NCBI RefSeq assembly: GCF_000332095.2
Contig: NZ_KI913949.1
Span: 4,889,673 to 4,953,672 of the forward strand
Direction: 5' to 3'
DNA: 64,000 nucleotides
Source: Leptolyngbya sp. PCC 6406
GTDB lineage: Bacteria; Cyanobacteriota; Cyanobacteriia; Phormidesmidales; Phormidesmidaceae
The first letter of the stretch is position 1. The number at the start of each line of letters is the position of its first letter. Position numbers and translations under genes: made by a program. The notes beneath the pieces were generated by a model. That model was not told the origin of the DNA and made no database searches. It saw only the letters and a program-made list of their open reading frames with translations. Positions 14,907 to 26,634 of the stretch are shown here, in pieces.

Positions 14907-16823
14907 ATGCATTTGAGTGAACTGACCCACCCCAATCAGCTCCATGGCCTTTCGATCCATCAACTGGAGCAGGTTGCACGCCAAATTCGAGAGAAGCATC
15001 TGGAAACGGTGGCAGCCAGTGGTGGGCATCTGGGGCCGGGTCTGGGTGTGGTGGAGTTGACCCTAGCCCTATACCAGACTCTAGACCTAGATCGAGATAA
15101 GGTGGTGTGGGATGTGGGACACCAAGCCTATCCCCATAAATTGTTGACGGGGCGCTATCACAATTTCCACACCCTGCGCCAGCGGGATGGGGTAGCGGGG
15201 TATCTGAAGCGCAGCGAAAGTCGCTTTGACCATTTTGGGGCGGGCCACGCCTCCACCAGCATCTCCGCTGCTCTGGGGATGGCACTAGCTCGGGATTTGA
15301 AGGGGGAAGACTACAAGGTGGCGGCCATCATCGGCGATGGGGCCATGACCGGGGGCATGGCCTTGGAGGCCATTAATCATGCTGGCCACATGCCCCACAC
15401 GAATCTGCTGGTGGTGCTGAATGACAATGAGATGTCCATTTCCCCCAACGTCGGAGCAATTCCCCGCTACCTGAACAAGATTCGCCTCAGTCCCCCAATG
15501 CAGTTTTTGACAGACAACCTGGAGGAGCAGTTCAAGCATCTGCCCTTTGTCGGGGAATCCCTATCGCCGGAACTGAGTCGGGTGAAGGAGGGCATGAAGC
15601 GGCTGGCGGTGCCCAAGGTAGGGGCGGTGTTTGAGGAGTTGGGCTTTACTTACATGGGGCCAGTGGATGGGCACAATCTTGAGGAACTGATCGCTTCCTT
15701 TAAGGAAGCCCACAAGATTCCAGGGCCAGTTCTGGTGCACGTGGCTACAGTCAAGGGAAAGGGCTATGCGATCGCAGAAGCGGACCAAGTGGGGTACCAC
15801 GCCCAATCTCCCTTTGACTTGGCCAGTGGCAAGGCTAAACCCTCCAATAAACCCAAACCCCCCAGCTACTCCAAGGTCTTTGGCAATACCCTCACCAAGC
15901 TGGCGGAGGATAACCCCCGTGTAGTAGGTATTACAGCGGCTATGGCCACGGGAACAGGGCTGGATATTCTGGCCAAAAAACTGCCGCAACAGTACATCGA
16001 CGTGGGCATTGCCGAGCAACATGCCATCACCCTAGCGGCGGGGATGGCGACGGAGGGAATGCGTCCGGTAGCGGCGATCTACTCCACCTTTCTCCAGCGC
16101 GGTTTTGACCAGATCATCCATGACGTGTGCATCCAAAAGCTACCCGTCTTTTTCTGTCTAGACCGGGCAGGCATCGTCGGGGCAGATGGCCCCACCCATC
16201 AGGGCATGTACGACATCGCCTACCTGCGGTGTATCCCCAATCTGGTACTGATGGCCCCCAAAGATGAGGCAGAACTTCAACGGATGCTGGTGACAGGAAT
16301 TGAACACACCGATGGTCCCATCGCCATGCGCTACCCCCGAGGTAGTGGCGTCGGCGCTCCCCTCATGGAGGAAGGCTGGGAGCCCCTGCCCATTGGCAAG
16401 GCAGAGGTGCTGCGCCAGGGGGATGACCTGCTGATTCTGGGCTACGGCTCCATGGTCTATCCCGCTCTGCAAACGGCGGAAATCCTCAGTGAGCACGGAG
16501 TCGAGGCGACGGTGATCAACGCCCGCTTTGCCAAACCCATTGACGAAGAGATGATCCTGCCCCTGGCTCAACGCATTGGCAAGGTGGTGACGATAGAAGA
16601 AGGCTGCATTGTGGGGGGCTTTGGCTCCGGCGTAGCGGAAGCCCTATTGGATGCCCAGGTGTCAGTCTCAGTGTTGCGGCTCGGGGTTCCGGATGTGCTG
16701 GTGGATCACGCCACCCCGGACCAGTCTAAGATTGAGCTCGGGCTCACGCCGTCCCAGATGGCGGAGACAATTCTGGCTAAGCACCCGGCGGCGACGGCGG
16801 CGGCGACAGCTAGTCTATCCTGA
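14907..16823 (+). CDS. dxs: 1-deoxy-D-xylulose-5-phosphate synthase
   Basis: Thiamine-diphosphate enzyme of 638 residues, full family length. It condenses pyruvate and glyceraldehyde 3-phosphate to 1-deoxy-D-xylulose 5-phosphate, the first step of the MEP isoprenoid pathway that supplies carotenoids, phytol and quinones. The cofactor motif begins at GDGAMTGG (143-150) and continues to N-D-N. The catalytic glutamate is E370 in [13 protein letters not shown], the same number as in Escherichia coli. The C-terminal transketolase domain is complete ([16 protein letters not shown]). Transcribed alone; a perfect 12-bp hairpin follows 6 bp after the stop. The start ATG at 14907 is supported by [12 protein letters not shown], the usual cyanobacterial N-terminus. 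Confidence 0.97.
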   Translation: MHLSELTHPNQLHGLSIHQLEQVARQIREKHLETVAASGGHLGPGLGVVELTLALYQTLDLDRDKVVWDVGHQAYPHKLLTGRYHNFHTLRQRDGVAGYLKRSESRFDHFGAGHASTSISAALGMALARDLKGEDYKVAAIIGDGAMTGGMALEAINHAGHMPHTNLLVVLNDNEMSISPNVGAIPRYLNKIRLSPPMQFLTDNLEEQFKHLPFVGESLSPELSRVKEGMKRLAVPKVGAVFEELGFTYMGPVDGHNLEELIASFKEAHKIPGPVLVHVATVKGKGYAIAEADQVGYHAQSPFDLASGKAKPSNKPKPPSYSKVFGNTLTKLAEDNPRVVGITAAMATGTGLDILAKKLPQQYIDVGIAEQHAITLAAGMATEGMRPVAAIYSTFLQRGFDQIIHDVCIQKLPVFFCLDRAGIVGADGPTHQGMYDIAYLRCIPNLVLMAPKDEAELQRMLVTGIEHTDGPIAMRYPRGSGVGAPLMEEGWEPLPIGKAEVLRQGDDLLILGYGSMVYPALQTAEILSEHGVEATVINARFAKPIDEEMILPLAQRIGKVVTIEEGCIVGGFGSGVAEALLDAQVSVSVLRLGVPDVLVDHATPDQSKIELGLTPSQMAETILAKHPAATAAATASLS

Positions 16824-16829
16824 CCCTGG

Positions 16830-16856
16830 GGCTGCTGGGGGTACCCCCCAGCAGCC
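16830..16856 (+). terminator. Strong hairpin after dxs
   Basis: GGCTGCTGGGGG (16830-16841), loop TAC, and the perfect complement CCCCCAGCAGCC (16845-16856). It begins 6 bp after the dxs stop. No T-run follows, as is common for cyanobacterial 3' hairpins, so termination is likely but not certain. Confidence 0.6.
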
Positions 16857-17075
16857 TGCCCCCGGCTGATGCCGGAAATTCCCCAGTTCCGGAGGCATCC
16901 TGCCGGAAATGCTTTCCTTCGAGTCCCTTACCTTGGGAAAGCCATAGCAACCCAAGTTGTGTTTTGCAGGTAAGACGGGCATCTTGGCCGTGCAGGCGTC
17001 CTACCTATCCTAGGAATTTTAGCGATACACGCAGGATCGCTACACGCGAACGTTTTATCCCAAATCCATCCCAAA

Positions 17076-18308
17076 TCAAAAATTATCCCAACCTTCATCC
17101 TCCTTAGCTTCTAGATTTTCCATCGTGTCAGTGAGTTCGTAGCGTAGCTCTTGGAGCGATTGGTGACGACTGCGGCGGGAGAGGCGGCGGTACTTTTTGG
17201 CTTGGAGACGGGGCTCGTGGTAAACCTGCCCCGCCTCTCCTACCTTGGTTTTCAGGGTGGTATCCCTATCAGAGGTGTCGTGGCGCTGCTGGGATTGGGC
17301 CAGACAGTCCTCTAACAGGGCCAGGTAATCGTCATAGCGCTCCCAGTCCTCCCCCACGGTGCAGCCCGGTTCTCCCTGGTGCAAGCAGTCGGCAAACTGA
17401 CACGGGGCGATCGCAATGCGATCGCAAACTTCCGGGAAATAATAGCCTAGTTCCTCTGGGGCACAGTGGATATCAGGCTGGTTAAAACCAGGCGTATCCG
17501 CCAGTAGCCCCCCCGTGGGCAACTCGAATAGCTCCACATGACGGGTGGTATGGCGACCCCGTCCCAATTTTCCAGAAACAGTGCCTGTACGGAGATGAGC
17601 AGCAGGGATCAGGCCATTGATCAGACTCGACTTGCCGACCCCCGAGGGACCAGAAATGATAGTGACGCGATCGCGCAGCATGTCTCCCAAGGGAAGCCAG
17701 GGATCCTGGGTTTGGACACTAGTGACCACCGCAGAGTAGCCCCACCGCTGGAGACGCTCACCCCAAGACTCCGCCACCGAGGCAGTGACCAAATCCCGTT
17801 TATTCAGCACCAAGGCAATCTCAATACCCGTGGTCTCCGCCTGCACTAGAAAACGACTGAGCTGATGGGGATCCAAATCCGGTTCCGCTAGGGAAAAAAC
17901 CAGCAAAATTTGGTTAGCATTGGCCACAGGTGGACGATCCAGTTGGCTTTGGCGAGGAGCAACCGCTGCGATCGCGCCGCGTCCCCCTTCCCAATCTGGT
18001 TCCTCAATACGGACCCAATCCCCCACCATCACCTGCTGGCCAATTTTCTTCAGCCGCGCCCGCCGGGTACAGAGCAGAGTTGTAGAAGGAAACAGATGTT
18101 CAGGGGTTAACGCTAGGGTCAGGGCCTGATCTGTCGATAACTGACCAACCGATCGGATTTTCTCCTTGCGAGGGCGCTTAGGACAAACAACTTCTCCCAA
18201 TCCTTGACAACTGATAAGTGCAGGATTAACTTGCAGAGTTCCTAGACGAACTTGGTAAAAATTGGCCTGTACCGCTAACACCGTACCCCAGAGTCCCGGA
18301 TTCACCAT
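17076..18308 (-). CDS. rsgA: Ribosome small subunit-dependent GTPase A
   Basis: Circularly permuted GTPase of 410 residues that helps late 30S ribosome maturation. The motif order is G4 (LNKRDL, near 170), G1 (GPSGVGKSS at about 220-228), G3 (DTPGF, near 267), which is the permuted order of the RsgA/YjeQ family. An N-terminal OB-fold precedes it, and a C-terminal zinc knuckle has C-x4-C-x-H-x5-C character (EVCDRIAIAPCQFADCLHQ, GEPGC). A GTG at 18314 is also in frame, but the ATG at 18306-18308 has AGGGA 8 bp upstream and is preferred. Last gene of the chaperone series: it starts 12 bp after the TusA-like stop. Confidence 0.94.
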   Translation of the reverse strand: MVNPGLWGTVLAVQANFYQVRLGTLQVNPALISCQGLGEVVCPKRPRKEKIRSVGQLSTDQALTLALTPEHLFPSTTLLCTRRARLKKIGQQVMVGDWVRIEEPDWEGGRGAIAAVAPRQSQLDRPPVANANQILLVFSLAEPDLDPHQLSRFLVQAETTGIEIALVLNKRDLVTASVAESWGERLQRWGYSAVVTSVQTQDPWLPLGDMLRDRVTIISGPSGVGKSSLINGLIPAAHLRTGTVSGKLGRGRHTTRHVELFELPTGGLLADTPGFNQPDIHCAPEELGYYFPEVCDRIAIAPCQFADCLHQGEPGCTVGEDWERYDDYLALLEDCLAQSQQRHDTSDRDTTLKTKVGEAGQVYHEPRLQAKKYRRLSRRSRHQSLQELRYELTDTMENLEAKEDEGWDNF

Positions 18309-18319
18309 GGACACGATCC

Positions 18320-19737
<1,418 letters not shown>

Positions 19738-19918
19738 CTACTTCACAGACGCATCAACATTCCGACACATTAACCTATTTCGTGAGAGAGAACACCGCCC
19801 TTGATCGGACGGATTGCCGCCTCCCTTCCCCCAAGTCTTAACTCAAATCAGCCATGGGACTAAGCTTCAGACCTTCCAGAAAAATTCCTAAGACTGAGAT
19901 CATCCAGAATGACCCTGT

Positions 19919-21901
19919 TTAGTCAATGGCCTCATAATCAGCGGTAATGGTGGCATCCAAGTCAAACTCCCCGTCATCATCATCATCACTGCCGCCACCA
20001 TCTGCCATTGGGTCTTGGTCGCCGTTTTCATCCATGATCGTGGTCGGGACATCGACCCCAAAGTCAATGTCATTTTCCCCACCGGACTCCGCCGAAGTTC
20101 GGTACAGGGTAGCTCCAATGGCAAAGAGGGCCTGCTGGAGCGCATCTAAAGCCTCCTGCAAGGCTTCAGGGGTGACATTGCGATCGCCCAATGCTGCCCG
20201 CAACTCCGCCGCCTTCTCTGCCGCCGTGGCCTTAACCGTGGCATCCATTAGGTCAGCATTGTCCCGCATCGTGGCTTCATAGCTATAGAACAGGTTGTCG
20301 GCACGGTTTTTGAGGTCTGCCACCTGCATCCGTCGTTCATCTTCATCGGCGAATATCTCCGCCTCTTGACGCATGCGCTCCACTTCGTCGCCACTGAGAC
20401 CACCAGTGTTCGTAATCCGGATGCTTTGTTCCCGACCTGTTCCCTTATCGCGGGCAGAAACCTGCAAAATACCATCGGCATCGATTTCAAAGGACACCTC
20501 AATCTGGGGCACACCCCGAGGTGCAGGGGGAATTCCTGCCAGTTGAAACTTACCCAGGCTCTTATTGTCCTTGGCCATGGCCCGTTCTCCCTGGAGCACA
20601 TGCACTTCCACCGAGGTTTGGCCATCCGTCGCCGTGGAAAAGATCTGGGCCTTACTGGTGGGAATTGTCGTATTGCGCTCAATAACCTTTGTAAACACTT
20701 CCCCGAGAGTCTCAATTCCTAGGGAAAGGGGCGTGACATCCAACAGGAGCAGATCCTTAACCTCTCCCCCTAAGACACCGGCTTGAATGGATGCCCCAAG
20801 GGCTACCGCTTCGTCAGGGTTGACGGAGCGATCGGGAGCCTTGCCGCCAAAAAAGTCGGTAATAGCTTTTTGTACCGCTGGAATCCGGGTAGAGCCTCCC
20901 ACCAACAGGATGCGATCGATGTCATCGGGAGACAGGCCAGAATCCTTAATCGCCTGCTTGACGGGCTCAAGGGTGCCCTGCACCAGATCTTTGGCTAGTT
21001 GGTCAAACTGGGAACGGGTGAGCCCCATTTCCAGATGCTTTGGCCCTGTTTCATCGGCTGTGATAAAGGGCAGGTTGACCGAGGTATTGGACATGCTGGA
21101 AAGCTCAATCTTGGCTTTCTCGGCAGCCTCTCGAATCCGTTGCAGGGCCATCCGATCGGCGGATAGATCAATATTTTCCTGCTCCCGGAACTGATCAATC
21201 ATCCACTGGGCAATGACATTATCGAAATCATCCCCTCCCAAGTGGTTGTTGCCGGCAGTTGCCTTGACTTCAAAGACGCCATCCCCCAATTGGAGGACCG
21301 ACACGTCGAAGGTGCCACCCCCCAAGTCAAAAACCAACACGGTTTGCTCTTGGTCCTGCTTGTCTAGGCCGTAGGACAGGGCTGCCGCCGTGGGCTCGTT
21401 GATGATACGGAGCACCTCTAGGCCCGCAATCGTGCCGGAATCTTTGGTGGCTTGTCGCTGGGCGTCAGTGAAGTAGGCGGGTACAGTAATCACCGCTTGG
21501 GTGACCTCTTCCCCCAGATACGCTTCAGCATCCTGCTTAAGTTTCTGCAAAATCATGGCAGAAACTTCTTGGGGAGTGTAGTTCTTACCCCGAATTTGGA
21601 CATCTACGGTGTTGTCTCGCCCCGATACGCAGACGTAGGGAACGCGGCTGCGCTCTTCGCTGGTATCCTCCCACCGCCGTCCAATAAACCGCTTAATGCT
21701 GAAAACCGTGTTTTCAGCATTAGTGACGGCTTGACGCTTTGCCAACTGTCCGACCAGCCGCTCCCCGTTTTTGCCAAACCCCACAATACTGGGGGTGGTT
21801 CGTCCCCCCTCAGTGTTGGCAATGACGGCGGGTTGTCCCCCCTCTAAGACGGCAACACAGCTATTGGTCGTTCCGAGATCGATACCGATTACTTTTCCCA
21901 T
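19919..21901 (-). CDS. dnaK1: Hsp70 chaperone DnaK (DnaK1 type)
   Basis: Hsp70 of 660 residues. The nucleotide-binding domain starts [18 protein letters not shown], has the phosphate-2 loop [14 protein letters not shown], and the adenosine motif [13 protein letters not shown]. The substrate domain and a strongly acidic C-terminus ([18 protein letters not shown]) follow. The sequence features [23 protein letters not shown] and [15 protein letters not shown] match cyanobacterial DnaK1, which in Synechocystis also lies beside grpE, rather than the heat-shock DnaK2. There is no EEVD-like C-terminus. No CIRCE element was seen upstream, so heat regulation by HrcA is not indicated here. Confidence 0.95.
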   Translation of the reverse strand: MGKVIGIDLGTTNSCVAVLEGGQPAVIANTEGGRTTPSIVGFGKNGERLVGQLAKRQAVTNAENTVFSIKRFIGRRWEDTSEERSRVPYVCVSGRDNTVDVQIRGKNYTPQEVSAMILQKLKQDAEAYLGEEVTQAVITVPAYFTDAQRQATKDSGTIAGLEVLRIINEPTAAALSYGLDKQDQEQTVLVFDLGGGTFDVSVLQLGDGVFEVKATAGNNHLGGDDFDNVIAQWMIDQFREQENIDLSADRMALQRIREAAEKAKIELSSMSNTSVNLPFITADETGPKHLEMGLTRSQFDQLAKDLVQGTLEPVKQAIKDSGLSPDDIDRILLVGGSTRIPAVQKAITDFFGGKAPDRSVNPDEAVALGASIQAGVLGGEVKDLLLLDVTPLSLGIETLGEVFTKVIERNTTIPTSKAQIFSTATDGQTSVEVHVLQGERAMAKDNKSLGKFQLAGIPPAPRGVPQIEVSFEIDADGILQVSARDKGTGREQSIRITNTGGLSGDEVERMRQEAEIFADEDERRMQVADLKNRADNLFYSYEATMRDNADLMDATVKATAAEKAAELRAALGDRNVTPEALQEALDALQQALFAIGATLYRTSAESGGENDIDFGVDVPTTIMDENGDQDPMADGGGSDDDDDGEFDLDATITADYEAID

Positions 21902-22088
21902 GACTCGCGGCTGTGAACGGCTAGCTTGGATAAGAGGCGCTCTCGCCCCTAAACGTTAGCTTAGATCTCTCAAATTTCATCCCCTCCTACGAGGTGGATG
22001 GACTTGTGCAACCATAGCTTAGGATCGCAGTCTAAGCGTAAAATTTTCTGCCTAGGCCAGATTTAACGTCTAGCGGGTTAGCGCTTTT

Positions 22089-22841
22089 CTAGGATCCAGA
22101 GGACGCTGGGTCTGAAGTCGCCTCCGGAGCGTCGGTCATTGGATCTGGTGGTGCAGCGACTTTTACCATGGCATGGCGCAGAACCTTCTCTCCTAGAAGA
22201 TACCCACGGACCAATTCCTCCATAACAGTGCCTTCAGGGTGCTGATCTGTAGCCTCCCGCATCACTGCTTCATGGTAGTTGGGGTCAAATTCCTGGCCTT
22301 CTGCCCGCATTGCTGCCACTCCTAGACGCTTTAGACAGTCTACAAGCTGCTTGTAGACCCCTTGGTAGCTCTTGTGGATGGTCATCTCGGCTTCGGTTTG
22401 AGGCTTAATCTGCGATCGCGCCCGCTCAAAATTATCGATTACCGGCAGCAATTCACTGATGGTATTGCACTTGAACTGTACCTCCAGCTCTTCCCGCTCA
22501 CGAGCCGTCCGCCGTCGATAGTTCTCAAAATCGGCAGCAATGCGCATGTATTGGCCACTGCGCTCCTCCAATTGGCCTTGGAGGGCGACCAATTTTTCCT
22601 CTAGAGCCGCCACCTCTGGTCCAGGAGGCAACGCTTCCTCCGAGGTCGAACTTAAATCTGGGGAACCCGCCTCTGTGGTGTCTACAACCTCGGTCTCTAC
22701 AACTTCTTCTGCGGCCTCACCAAAGGCCGCCTCTAGGTCCAGATCCGCCGCTGCATCCTCAGTTTGGAGTTCTTCCAACTCTTCCGGAGCTTCATGGGTC
22801 GGCATTGGGGAAGGCTCGGTGGAGTGGGTCTCGTCAATCAT
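22089..22841 (-). CDS. grpE: Nucleotide exchange factor GrpE
   Basis: GrpE of 250 residues. The first 85 residues are acidic and low complexity (EELEELQTEDAAADLDLE). A long coiled-coil helix follows, then the conserved core FENYRRRTAREREE and LLPVIDNFERA, and a beta domain with EGQEFDPNYHEAVMRE and LRHAMVKVA. It forms a dimer that releases ADP from DnaK. First gene in the leftward chaperone series, divergent from pilB with 407 bp between them. A short Pro/Ser-rich tail follows the core. Confidence 0.95.
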   Translation of the reverse strand: MIDETHSTEPSPMPTHEAPEELEELQTEDAAADLDLEAAFGEAAEEVVETEVVDTTEAGSPDLSSTSEEALPPGPEVAALEEKLVALQGQLEERSGQYMRIAADFENYRRRTAREREELEVQFKCNTISELLPVIDNFERARSQIKPQTEAEMTIHKSYQGVYKQLVDCLKRLGVAAMRAEGQEFDPNYHEAVMREATDQHPEGTVMEELVRGYLLGEKVLRHAMVKVAAPPDPMTDAPEATSDPASSGS

Positions 22842-23248
22842 TGTGCCTGCAACCTAAGAAATCTAACGATGCACTGCTCAAATCCCATAGCAGACTGGGG
22901 ATTCAGGAGCGATCCTTGGCTGTCACCATTCTGCTCCCCTAAGAGGAGAAGACCTAGGCTAGCGTCTAGTCGCTCCAGTTCAATCGTCTCTATATTACGT
23001 GCCAATCCTCGTAAGTACCAGATTTCCCCAGAAGTCTAGTCCCAACATCCCCAAGGATGAGTGCCATTTTTCAGGGGTTAGGGCTATCATCGGGGCACAG
23101 ACAATCGGCATTTACTCCCTCAAGTGCCAATGCGGTTTAGGGGTTCTCCCCATTAATCAGCAGTTTAGTTGGGCCAATCCTTTCCGGTGACTGTCGGGAT
23201 TTGGCTCAGGTTGGGCATATTTTTCTTTAGTACGTTCCTGCATTGGCT
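22842..23248. other. Divergent grpE/pilB intergenic region
   Basis: This 407-bp region should hold promoters for both grpE (left) and pilB (right). I find no inverted repeat of CIRCE form (TTAGCACTC-N9-GAGTGCTAA), no strong hairpin and no ORF with protein character. An AT-rich stretch, TGGGCATATTTTTCTTTAGTACG at about 23214-23235, lies just upstream of pilB. Confidence 0.5.
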
Positions 23249-25255
23249 ATGACGAACTCTTCTTCCCAGCGTCGCGCCCTCGTCCTACAGCGCAGTTTTT
23301 CGCCCTTCGGCAACAAACTCATCCAGGCGGGATATGTCGATGGCGAACAGATGCAACAGGCCCTCGCCGAGAGTCGGCGATCAGGGCGGGCTCTGACAGA
23401 TGTTTTAGAGTCTGTCACGGGTCAGCAACTTTCTCCAGAGCTACTGCGCCAGTACAAAAAGCAACAGCTTTTTGAGCTAAAAATCCTTTACGGCGTCGAG
23501 TCCCTAGATCCGGAACTCGATACCATTGCCAATAATCAGATTGCCCAACTCATTGATTCTCTGATTCCCGTAGACACCTGCCGCCGACATCGCCTGGTTC
23601 CCCTCTCTCGGGATGATGGCGATCCCCCCTCCCTACTGGTGGCCATGGTGGATCCTGAGAACCTAGAGGCCCAGGACGATCTCAATCGCATTCTCCGGCA
23701 ACAGGGGCTCAAGCTGAGACGTATGGTGATCACCGTTGAAGACTATCAGCGGTTAATCTCCAGCTATCTTGATGAGCAGGTCGCCAAGGAAAAGCAGCGG
23801 GATATGGACGCTGCGGTCAATGTTGAAACTGACCTAGAAGACCTTGACCTTGATGGTGCCGCCCTTGAAGAGGCGATGGAGGAGGAATCTGACCTGAGTG
23901 CAGCCCTCCAGGACGCAGGAGCCGCTCCGGTCATTGCCTTAGTGAACAAGATTCTGGTCAAAGCACTTCAGGAGGGATCCTCCGACATTCACGTGGAGCC
24001 CCAGGAAGAGTTTCTGCGAATTCGATTTCGCCGAGATGGGGTTCTGCGAGAGGCGTTCCCTAAGTTGCCCAAGAAAATCATTCCCGCTGTAACCGCCCGC
24101 TTCAAAATCATTTCTGAACTGGATATTGCCGAGCGCCGACTCCCCCAGGATGGGCGCATCCGTCGAGTCTTCCAAGGCCGTAAGGTGGATTTCCGAGTCA
24201 GCACCCTACCAAGTCGATACGGGGAAAAGGTTGTTCTACGGATTTTGGACAACTCCGTTACTCAACTAGGATTGGACAAGCTGATTACTGATGAAGAAAC
24301 CCTCAAAATTGTCCAAGACATGGCCTCTCGGCCCTATGGTCTGATTCTCGTGACGGGACCAACAGGTTCAGGTAAAACGACAACCCTGTATTCCCTGCTA
24401 TCGGAGCGTAACGATCCGGGGATCAATATCAGCACGGCAGAAGACCCCATTGAATACGCCCTGCCGGGGATCACCCAGGTACAGGTCATCCGGGAAAAGG
24501 GCATGGATTTCGCCTCAATTCTGCGGGCCTTTTTGCGGCAGGATCCCGATGTGATTCTGGTCGGAGAGACCCGAGATCCAGAAACGGCCAAAACTGCTAT
24601 TGAAGCTGCTCTGACGGGACACCTCGTCCTGACAACGCTCCATACCAATGACGCGGCTGGTGCGATCTCACGTCTTGAGGAAATGGGGATGGAGCCCTTT
24701 CAGGTTTCTAGTTCCCTGATTGGCGTGCTGGCCCAGCGCCTTGTCCGGAGGGTCTGTAGTGACTGTCGCGTAGCTTATCACCCCACCCCTGAAGAATTGG
24801 CCCGCTTTGGCCTTACCGCCTCTGGGGATGCCGATATGACTATCTACCGGGCCAACACTGTGCCGGTGGATCAAATTGAAGCGACCCGTTCCGCTGGTAC
24901 TCTTTGTCAAACCTGTCAAGGCAATGGCTATAAAGGCCGGGTGGGGGTGTATGAGGTCATGCGCATGACCGACAACATCCAGACCCTGATCTCGGAGGGA
25001 GCCCCCACCGATCGAGTCAAGGAAGGAGCGGTGCAGGATGGGATGCAAACCCTTCTGTCCTATAGCCTCGACCTTGTGCGCCAAGGCCACACCACCCTGG
25101 ATGAGGTCATGCGGGTGACCTTTACAGATACGGGACTGGAGGCGGAACTCAAGGCTCGCCGCAAGAGTTCTCTGACCTGTGATAACTGTCAGGCCCAGCT
25201 TCAACCAGAATGGTTGGACTGTCCCTATTGTCTAACCCCACGGTTCCAAGGTTAG
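23249..25255 (+). CDS. pilB: Type IV pilus assembly ATPase PilB
   Basis: GspE/PilB-family hexameric ATPase of 668 residues that powers pilin polymerisation at the inner membrane, needed for twitching motility and DNA uptake. It has an N-terminal GSPII_E_N domain and then the Walker A motif GPTGSGKT at 370-377. The Asp box, Walker B (LRQDPDVILVGETRD) and His box (TTLHTNDA) follow, and a tetracysteine zinc site is built from C-x2-C pairs around VCSDCR and LCQTCQGNGYKGRVG. The C-terminus carries an extra zinc-ribbon-like CDNC ... CPYC tail. The ATG at 23249 is chosen over an in-frame TTG 6 bp earlier. Followed by pilT after 130 bp. Confidence 0.95.
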   Translation: MTNSSSQRRALVLQRSFSPFGNKLIQAGYVDGEQMQQALAESRRSGRALTDVLESVTGQQLSPELLRQYKKQQLFELKILYGVESLDPELDTIANNQIAQLIDSLIPVDTCRRHRLVPLSRDDGDPPSLLVAMVDPENLEAQDDLNRILRQQGLKLRRMVITVEDYQRLISSYLDEQVAKEKQRDMDAAVNVETDLEDLDLDGAALEEAMEEESDLSAALQDAGAAPVIALVNKILVKALQEGSSDIHVEPQEEFLRIRFRRDGVLREAFPKLPKKIIPAVTARFKIISELDIAERRLPQDGRIRRVFQGRKVDFRVSTLPSRYGEKVVLRILDNSVTQLGLDKLITDEETLKIVQDMASRPYGLILVTGPTGSGKTTTLYSLLSERNDPGINISTAEDPIEYALPGITQVQVIREKGMDFASILRAFLRQDPDVILVGETRDPETAKTAIEAALTGHLVLTTLHTNDAAGAISRLEEMGMEPFQVSSSLIGVLAQRLVRRVCSDCRVAYHPTPEELARFGLTASGDADMTIYRANTVPVDQIEATRSAGTLCQTCQGNGYKGRVGVYEVMRMTDNIQTLISEGAPTDRVKEGAVQDGMQTLLSYSLDLVRQGHTTLDEVMRVTFTDTGLEAELKARRKSSLTCDNCQAQLQPEWLDCPYCLTPRFQG

Positions 25256-25385
25256 GGTTCGAGAAGGCCCTTGTTGTAGAGGGCGAAGACAGTGGGAAAA
25301 ATGTTCTCCGGAACTGAAAATCCCATGGACAGCGTGGGGATTCTTAAAGTTTATTGTTGCTTGATGTTGTAGGTGAGGTAACGCC

Positions 25386-26510
25386 ATGGAATTGATGATC
25401 GAAGACTTGATGGAAGAGGTGGTGGAGCGGGGTGGGTCCGATTTACACCTCTCTGCGGGTCTCCCTCCCTACATCCGTATCAGTGGCAAACTCACCCCCA
25501 CTGAGCACGAACCGATGAGCCCTGAAGCCTGTCAGCGGCTGATTTTCAGTATGTTGAACAATACCCAGCGCAAACATCTAGAGCAAACCTGGGAGTTGGA
25601 CTGCTCCTATGGGGTGAAGGGACTAGCGCGCTTCCGGGTCAATGTGTATAAGGACCGAGGTACCTATGCTGCCTGTCTCCGAGCACTGAGTTCTAAGATT
25701 CCGACGATGGATACCTTGGGCCTACCCCCTATCGTTCGAGAACTGGCGGAAAAGCCTCGGGGACTCATTCTCGTGACGGGGCCGACGGGATCTGGAAAGT
25801 CCACAACCCTGGCTTCCATGATCAACGAGATCAATATCACTCGACCTGAGCACATTTTGACGGTGGAAGATCCCATCGAGTTTATTTATTCTCCAGACAA
25901 GAGCTTGATCCACCAACGGCAGGTGGGTGAAGATACTAAGAGCTTTGCCAATGCGCTGCGGGCGGCCCTCCGGGAAGATCCCGATGTGATTCTCGTGGGG
26001 GAAATGCGGGATTTGGAAACTATCTCCCTGGCGATCTCAGCGGCTGAAACGGGTCACCTTGTCTTTGGCACTTTGCACACTAGTTCTGCATCCCAGACTG
26101 TTGACCGGATGGTGGATGTGTTTCCACCGGAACAACAGCAGCAGGTCCGGGTCCAGTTGTCTAACTCTCTGGTGGCGGTGCTGAGCCAAACTTTAGTTCC
26201 CCGCATGAATCCCAAACCAGGGGAATTTGGACGCATCATGGCTCAGGAAATCATGGTGGTGACTCCGGCTATCTCAAACTTGATTCGAGAGGGAAAGACT
26301 GCCCAGATTTACGGCGCGATTCAAACGGGGGGCAAGCTCAGTATGCAAACCCTGGAGAAGGTGTTGGGTGAACTCTATCGGGAAGGAAAAATTTCCTTTG
26401 AGTCGGCCATGGCGAAAACCTCTCGTCCCGATGAGTTACAGCGCCTGATTGGAGGCACACCGGGACCGGGAGGAGCCAAGCCAACGGCGGCGGCAGGCGT
26501 GCGACGATAG
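25386..26510 (+). CDS. pilT: Type IV pilus retraction ATPase PilT
   Basis: PilT ATPase of 374 residues; it drives pilus depolymerisation. Seen are the N-terminal GGSDLHLSAGLPPYIRISG domain, Walker A GPTGSGKS at 132-139, the Asp box, Walker B REDPDVILVGEMRD, the AETGHLVFGTLHT His box, and the C-terminal retraction motif region AIQTG in YGAIQTGGKLSMQTLE. All are in place. A GAGG ribosome-binding site lies 7 bp before the start (25375-25378). A 48-nt perfect palindrome directly follows the stop. Confidence 0.96.
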   Translation: MELMIEDLMEEVVERGGSDLHLSAGLPPYIRISGKLTPTEHEPMSPEACQRLIFSMLNNTQRKHLEQTWELDCSYGVKGLARFRVNVYKDRGTYAACLRALSSKIPTMDTLGLPPIVRELAEKPRGLILVTGPTGSGKSTTLASMINEINITRPEHILTVEDPIEFIYSPDKSLIHQRQVGEDTKSFANALRAALREDPDVILVGEMRDLETISLAISAAETGHLVFGTLHTSSASQTVDRMVDVFPPEQQQQVRVQLSNSLVAVLSQTLVPRMNPKPGEFGRIMAQEIMVVTPAISNLIREGKTAQIYGAIQTGGKLSMQTLEKVLGELYREGKISFESAMAKTSRPDELQRLIGGTPGPGGAKPTAAAGVRR

Positions 26511-26513
26511 ACT

Positions 26514-26561
26514 AAGAAATGGGCACAAGAGCTGAGATCTCAGCTCTTGTGCCCATTTCTT
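26514..26561 (+). terminator. Perfect 48-nt palindrome between pilT and pilC
   Basis: The left arm AAGAAATGGGCACAAGAGCT plus GAGA is matched without error by the right arm 26538-26561. As RNA it folds to a stem of about 22 bp with a 4-nt loop, and the 3' end of the right arm is CCATTTCTT. It begins 4 bp after the pilT stop. Likely a terminator or an attenuator or mRNA-stabilising hairpin separating pilT and pilC expression. As DNA, the full symmetry also allows a binding site. Confidence 0.75.
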
Positions 26562-26634
26562 CATAACTGATGATCTTGATATCCCCATGATCTCAGTATC
26601 CAAATCCTGAAATATCGACTGTGAGTGCAAGACA

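Noticed and set aside
22842..23248. CIRCE/HrcA operator upstream of grpE
   Set aside because: No TTAGCACTC-N9-GAGTGCTAA or close variant was found in the region.
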